DNA from: Candidatus Omnitrophota bacterium
Lineage (GTDB): Bacteria > Omnitrophota > Gorgyraeia > Aquiviventales > Aquiviventaceae
Assembly (NCBI GenBank): GCA_023247255.1
Contig: JAHFGV010000020.1
Location: forward strand, 1-48,519
Length of the DNA stretch: 48,519 nucleotides
Direction: 5' to 3'
In this document: one piece after another, positions 44,964-48,519 of the stretch
Numbering within the stretch: position 1 is the stretch's first letter
Layout of the letters: each line of letters opens with the position of its first letter
Made by a program: the position numbers and the translations under genes
Notes under the pieces: model-generated
Databases searched by the model: none
The model's input: only the letters and a program-made list of their open reading frames with translations
Told to the model about the DNA's origin: nothing

Positions 44964-45386
44964 ATGGATTTGAGTATGGGACCTTCCCCTAAGAAGGCAT
45001 TGATATTGCAGGCGCTGATGCGGCGTTTAAAGGTCCAAGAAAGCGACCTGGAAGAATCTTTCATGCGCTCCAGCGGCCCTGGCGGGCAGAATGTTAACAA
45101 AGTAGCCACCTGTGTGCTGATCCGGCACCGGCCGAGTGGTATCGAGGTTCGGTGTCAACAGCAACGTTCTCAATGGCTCAACCGCTATCTGGCACGCTGG
45201 CTGTTGCTGAAACGTTTGGAACACCACCGTCTCCAGCAGCAGAAGTTGCAGGCTCAACGCTTGGCGAAGATCAGGCGCCAGAACTGTCCGCGTCCGCAGC
45301 GAGTCAAGGAGCGGATGCGAATCGAGAAACGGCGTCGATCCGATAAAAAACATCTGCGGCGCTTGCCGCGATCGATGGAGGATTGA
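44964..45386 (+). CDS. GGQ-containing release-factor-like protein
   Basis: A 140-aa protein with only the GGQ domain of class I release factors: FMRSSGPGGQNVNKVATCVLIRHRPSGIEVRC, followed by a long basic tail. It lacks codon-recognition domains, so it resembles ribosome-rescue hydrolases (C12orf65/ArfB relatives) or a PrfH-like factor. The start at 44964 lies 8 nt after the protease stop, suggesting co-transcription. Confidence 0.85.
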   Translation: MDLSMGPSPKKALILQALMRRLKVQESDLEESFMRSSGPGGQNVNKVATCVLIRHRPSGIEVRCQQQRSQWLNRYLARWLLLKRLEHHRLQQQKLQAQRLAKIRRQNCPRPQRVKERMRIEKRRRSDKKHLRRLPRSMED

Positions 45387-45476
45387 GTTCATCTCCCTTT
45401 CCATCGCAGGAAGCCCCGCTCTTGGGCGGCCCTGCTTCGCTTTCGCTTCGCAGCGCGCAGTGTGAAGAAGGGGTTT

Positions 45477-45552
45477 CATCCCACGGGCGTCCAGGAAGGT
45501 GTCACGGGACAAGAAGGTGTCGCGGGCTTGCCCGTGGGGCTCCACTGAGGTT
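45477..45552 (+). repeat. VPQA/CPVGLH-type repeat, partial copy upstream of ppi
   Basis: GTGTCGCGGGCTTGCCCGTGGGGCTCCACTGAGG matches the repeat at 39850-39887 (GTGCCGCGGGCATGCCCGTGGG...ACTGAGG) and the 3' half of the otsB copy. It lies in the 211-nt leader region of the isomerase gene, which otherwise shows nothing recognisable. Confidence 0.6.
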
Positions 45553-45597
45553 ACAATACTACTGCATTGCGTTGAAGATATAAAACAGGAGGAGAGG

Positions 45598-46155
45598 ATG
45601 TTAAAGAAGAGAGGATGGGAGGTGGCCCTGATGGGTGCTCTGATCGGTACGGCAACGGCTACTTGCGCGGCGAGTGAGAGGCAGAATAGACCACGGGCGA
45701 TGATTGAAACCGCCAAGGGGAAAATAGTGATTGAGCTCTACGCGGACCGGGTTCCAAAGACCGTCGCGAATTTCGTCAAATTGGCCAAGCAGGGATTCTA
45801 CAACGGCGTGATCTTTCACCGTGTCATCCCCGGATTTATGATTCAAACGGGCGATCCGACCGGAACCGGCCGTGGTGGACCCGGATATACCTTCCAGGAT
45901 GAGATTGTGCCGGATCTGCGACATGACGCAGCTGGAGTGGTGTCTATGGCGAATGCGGGTCCCAATACCAACGGAAGCCAGTTTTTTATCACTCTGGCCG
46001 CCACGCCTTGGTTGGACGGCAAACACTCGGTTTTTGGAAAGGTGATCGAGGGGCAGGCAGTGGTTGAACAGATCGCGGCTGTCCCCCGGAATTCCAATGA
46101 TCGCCCATTGGACAACGTTGCCATGAGCCGGCTGACCATTGAAGGGGACGAGTGA
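45598..46155 (+). CDS. Exported cyclophilin-type peptidyl-prolyl isomerase
   Basis: Catalyses proline cis-trans isomerisation during protein folding. A short signal segment ([16 protein letters not shown]) indicates export. The cyclophilin core includes [34 protein letters not shown] (active-site Arg), [16 protein letters not shown] and [12 protein letters not shown]. The start at 45598 has a very strong GGAGGAGAGG; the longer track ORF runs through a repeat. 185 aa. Confidence 0.92.
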   Translation: MLKKRGWEVALMGALIGTATATCAASERQNRPRAMIETAKGKIVIELYADRVPKTVANFVKLAKQGFYNGVIFHRVIPGFMIQTGDPTGTGRGGPGYTFQDEIVPDLRHDAAGVVSMANAGPNTNGSQFFITLAATPWLDGKHSVFGKVIEGQAVVEQIAAVPRNSNDRPLDNVAMSRLTIEGDE

Positions 46156-46202
46156 CGCTATCGGTCTATTGTTCCAAAAGCCGAGTTCGCTTTGACAGAA
46201 GA

Positions 46203-46265
46203 ATTTTCAATTGTGGATTATACCGTCTTTCAATCCGCAGTTCGCAATCCCCAAGCCGCAATGCA
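46203..46265. repeat. Heptad-phased repeat, locus 8
   Basis: CAATCCG CAGTTCG CAATCCC CAAGCCG CAATGCA (46231-46265) is five words in phase. The left side (46203-46222) has GATT/AATTG words that could pair partly. It lies in the 141-nt gap before nadK. Confidence 0.6.
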
Positions 46266-46296
46266 ACTGGGTTTCTGAAATGGTTTCAGCATCCTG

Positions 46297-47181
46297 ATGG
46301 CTAAGCCGAGGGTCCTTGTGGTCTACAAAAAAGATGCCTATCGGCGTTACCTGTTGGAGAAACGCGATCGGCACCTGCTGAGGCTGTTGCATAAGAAACA
46401 TCCGGACGTCCGGGAGATGCAGCGGGCACATGCGATCCATACACGGGCCATTGAGGCGGTGGTTGAAGCTTTGCGACGATTGAAGGTGGATTTCGATTTG
46501 ATGTCTCGGTCCCATTTGAAAGTGACGAGACGTTATGATCTAGTCGTTTCAGTGGGAGGGGATGGGACATTTCTCCATGCGGCACGCAGTGGTCCAAGCA
46601 GCCCGATTCTGGGAGTGAACTCGGACCCTGAACGAAGCGAAGCCGTTTTCTGCGCAGCGAATGTTTCCAATTTTTTCGCCCTCTGTCAATCTGGGCTCAA
46701 GGGTAGACTGCCGATATTTTCCCTTTGTTGGCTGCGGATCCGACTCAACAGCCGGTGGCTGCCGCAACGGGGATTGAATGATGTCCTGATCGCCCATGAC
46801 GATCCGGCGACGTTAAGCCGCTACCGCTTACGGATTGGCAAGCGGCAGGAAGTTCAGAAAAGTTCTGGTTTGTGGATTGCAACCGCTGCAGGATCCAGCA
46901 GTGCCGTATTGGCTGCTGGGGGAGTTCGTTTGCCGTGGAAGGCCCATCGTTTCCAGTACCGTCCGCGAGAATTGTATCGTGGCCGGTTGTCCCAGGCTCA
47001 TTTGCAGGGAGGTGTCTTGCCCTTAGGTAGTCGTCTGCGGATCACGTGGTTGATGCAACGGGGAAGCGCCTTTGTGGATGGGGCGCATGTCAGGATCCCG
47101 CTGCATTTTGCCGACCTAATTGAGGTTACGTTCTCCCGACAGAATCCGTTATCCGTCTTAGGATTAATCCCCTCCAGTTAG
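46297..47181 (+). CDS. NAD(+) kinase-like protein
   Basis: The NAD kinase motif SVGGDGTFLHAAR is followed by PILGVNSDPERSE, where the usual NTG is changed. The rest (LNDVLIAHDDPATLSRYRL; SSGLWIATAAGSSSAVLAAGG) matches the family pattern of a beta-rich C-terminal domain with a GSTA-like glycine loop. At 294 aa it has the usual length. The GVNSDPE form is seen in a divergent (NADK2-like) branch, so substrate preference may differ. Confidence 0.82.
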   Translation: MAKPRVLVVYKKDAYRRYLLEKRDRHLLRLLHKKHPDVREMQRAHAIHTRAIEAVVEALRRLKVDFDLMSRSHLKVTRRYDLVVSVGGDGTFLHAARSGPSSPILGVNSDPERSEAVFCAANVSNFFALCQSGLKGRLPIFSLCWLRIRLNSRWLPQRGLNDVLIAHDDPATLSRYRLRIGKRQEVQKSSGLWIATAAGSSSAVLAAGGVRLPWKAHRFQYRPRELYRGRLSQAHLQGGVLPLGSRLRITWLMQRGSAFVDGAHVRIPLHFADLIEVTFSRQNPLSVLGLIPSS

Positions 47182-47232
47182 ATGGGAGCCCAATCGCCCT
47201 CGCGTCCTCGTGGGTTTGGTTTTATCCCCTGA

Positions 47233-48314
47233 GTTCAAGTTTCTAGCGCAACACCTGGTATCCTGTCCACTCAGGAGAAAGGAGTTGCGCACGATGCGAT
47301 GCTACACACGATTGAGCTGTACCGAGCGGGAGGAGATCAGTCGGCAGTTGGCCGTCGGGGCCAGTGGTCACGCCATTGCCCGGCAGCTGGGCCGAGCGCC
47401 GAGCACCATCGCACGGGGTTGCACCGTACCGGGCGCCTGCGATTGTGCTATCGGCGGAACCAGTATCGGGCGCTGCCAGCCCATCGCTGGGCGGTGCGTA
47501 TAGGACGTCGACGTGGACGACCGCGGAAGCTCATCGTCCATGCCCGGCTGCGCGCCTACGTGCAGGCGGGGCTGGCCCAGCGCTGATCGGCGGAGCAGAT
47601 TGCCACCTGACTGAAGCGGAGTATCCTGATGATCCGACGATGCGCATCTCGCACGAAGCCATCTACACGTACTTGTACGTGCTGCCCCGAGGGGAGCTCC
47701 GGCGGGAGCTGCTCGCGACCCTGCGCCATCGGCACAAGTGGCGTCGAGCGCGTCGAGCCAGCCGGGCCCACGACCGGCGGGGGCAGCTGCCCGACATGAT
47801 CAGCATCGAAGAGCGACCCGCCGAAGTCGCGGATCGGACGATTCCCGGCCACTGGGAATGCGACCTGCTCATGGGCCGAGGGTCGACTTCGGCCCTGGGT
47901 ACATTGGTGGAGCGCACGACCCGGACCACGCTCTTGGTGCCCCTGCGCGCGAAGGACGCGACCAGCGTTCGGCGCGCGTTCGCCCGCGAGATGCGCACCC
48001 TGCCGCAGCAGATGCGCCGCTCGCTCACCTACGACCGAGGGAAGGAGATGGCCGAGCACCGGCTCTTCACCGAAACGACCGGAATCAAGGTCTACTTCGC
48101 GCATCCGCAGAATCCTTGGGAGCGCGGCACCAACGAGAACACCAATGGGCTGCTCCGACAGTTCTTCCCGAAGCGCACGGACTTCACACGGCTCTCGCGT
48201 CGTCAGATTAAGCATGTCCAAGACCTCATGAATGGCCGCCCGCGCAAGGTGCTGAACTGGCGCACCCCCAGCGAGGCGTTTTATCACTTGCCTGTTGCGT
48301 TAGGAACTTGAAAC
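47233..48314 (+). mobile_element. IS30-family insertion sequence, decayed
   Basis: Imperfect terminal repeats GTTCAAGTTTCTAGCGCAAC (47233-47252) and GTTGCGTTAGGAACTTGAAAC (48294-48314) flank one broken transposase gene. The element lies between the NAD kinase gene and a cold-shock gene. Confidence 0.82.
47294..48311 (+). pseudogene. IS30 transposase, several frameshifts and stops
   Basis: The N-terminal HTH (MRCYTRLSCTEREEISRQLAVG) is in one frame to about 47420, the next part (HRTGRLRLCYRRNQYRALPAH ... VQAGLAQR) in a second with stops at 47584 and 47608, and the catalytic domain (from about 47625, MRISHEAIYTYLYVLPRG) in a third. DDE residues are visible: GHWECDLLMG, LTYDRGKEM and NPWERGTNENTNG. 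At least two frameshifts and two nonsense codons make it inactive. Confidence 0.88.
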
Positions 48315-48328
48315 CGCCCCCTAAAACG

Positions 48329-48361
48329 CACAGGCGACCCCCTTTTCGGAGATCGCCTGTG
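48329..48361 (-). terminator. Terminator of the cold-shock gene (minus strand)
   Basis: CACAGGCGA and TCGCCTGTG form a perfect 9-bp stem; on the minus strand it is followed by CGTTTTAG. It lies about 45 nt after the stop codon of the cold-shock gene. Confidence 0.65.
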
Positions 48362-48406
48362 GTGTCGATAGCCAAGATGTGCCACAATGCGTGGCTGGGC
48401 TTGGCG

Positions 48407-48519
48407 CTAGACCTTGACTACGTTTGAGGCTTGCGGCCCCTTTGGACCTTGGGTGATTTCAAACTCCACCGTTTGGCCTTCTTTCAGGGATTTGAAGCCA
48501 TCACCGGTGATCGCGGAGT
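48407..48519 (-). CDS. Cold-shock protein (CspA family), C-terminal part
   Basis: Minus-strand frame reading [21 protein letters not shown] then [15 protein letters not shown] and a TAG stop. This is the C-terminal half of a CspA-type RNA/DNA-binding beta-barrel; the start lies beyond the right edge of the window. It is too short for the ORF track. Confidence 0.92.
   Translation of the reverse strand, partial: SAITGDGFKSLKEGQTVEFEITQGPKGPQASNVVKV

Overview
The window is a 48.5-kb piece of a Gram-negative bacterial chromosome. An MsbA-type lipid flippase and a nearly complete Kdo/inner-core pathway (rfaE1, kdsB, kdsA, kdsD, kdsC) show an LPS outer membrane. A TIGR04073-type exosortase-associated protein, a nickel superoxide dismutase, several two-component proteins and three candidate cyclic-di-GMP riboswitches suggest an environmental bacterium. 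The overall look (moderate GC, many small palindromic repeats, in-frame repeat peptides) reminds me of NC10 (Methylomirabilis-like) or Nitrospirota genomes, but no marker here fixes the phylum. No rRNA, tRNA or CRISPR array was found.

Layout. 0.3-1.2 kb: thiol peroxidase with a clear promoter. 1.5-8.2 kb: a signalling block (CheY-like protein; GEMM-like riboswitch with terminator; FIST sensor; GAF histidine kinase; Rcp1-like regulator; large hybrid kinase carrying a degenerate GGDEF-like domain; another CheY). 8.4-13.7 kb: radical SAM protein, siroheme nitrite/sulfite reductase, TolB-like propeller, DsrE-like protein and ThiF/MoeB-rhodanese fusion. 13.8-14.3 kb: DUF433/PIN-like toxin-antitoxin pair. 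14.3-18.4 kb: a decayed zone with a coding relict, a second riboswitch cut off by an IS3 element with a nonsense codon, and a secreted dockerin/cohesin-like protein that is 5'-truncated and frameshifted. 18.6-28.7 kb: envelope block. 28.8-30.4 kb: GspE/PilB-type ATPase and an excisionase-type HTH protein. 30.6-34.5 kb: trehalose synthesis (otsA, otsB), HAD phosphatase, 2Fe-2S ferredoxin and the TIGR04073 protein. 35.1-39.3 kb: kinase-like ATPase, sodN with its maturation protease, and an AsmA-like protein. 39.4-40.7 kb: a third riboswitch in front of two small envelope proteins. 40.9-47.2 kb: small ORF, thrH, exonuclease III, LemA, M48 protease fusion, GGQ release-factor-like protein, peptidyl-prolyl isomerase and NAD kinase. 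47.2-48.5 kb: a decayed IS30 element and the end of a cold-shock gene.

The most striking signal is non-coding. At ten or more loci there are hairpins whose arms are runs of degenerate 7-nt words in strict 7-nt phase. The word differs from locus to locus but is matched by an inverted partner nearby. Two of these hairpins sit where the variable P3 arm of a c-di-GMP-I riboswitch would be, and two form the core of 147-bp elements ending in TAGCAGG(T/C)TGCTGAAAAA. Separate repeat families include a 266-bp element with 24-bp perfect inverted ends, a 166-bp palindromic element, CCTTGAC-armed hairpins, a mini-hairpin of about 25 bp, and a family of about 110-130 bp that has inserted in frame into kdsB and otsB. 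Coordinates and evidence come from reading the sequence; family assignments are from motif recognition without database searches.
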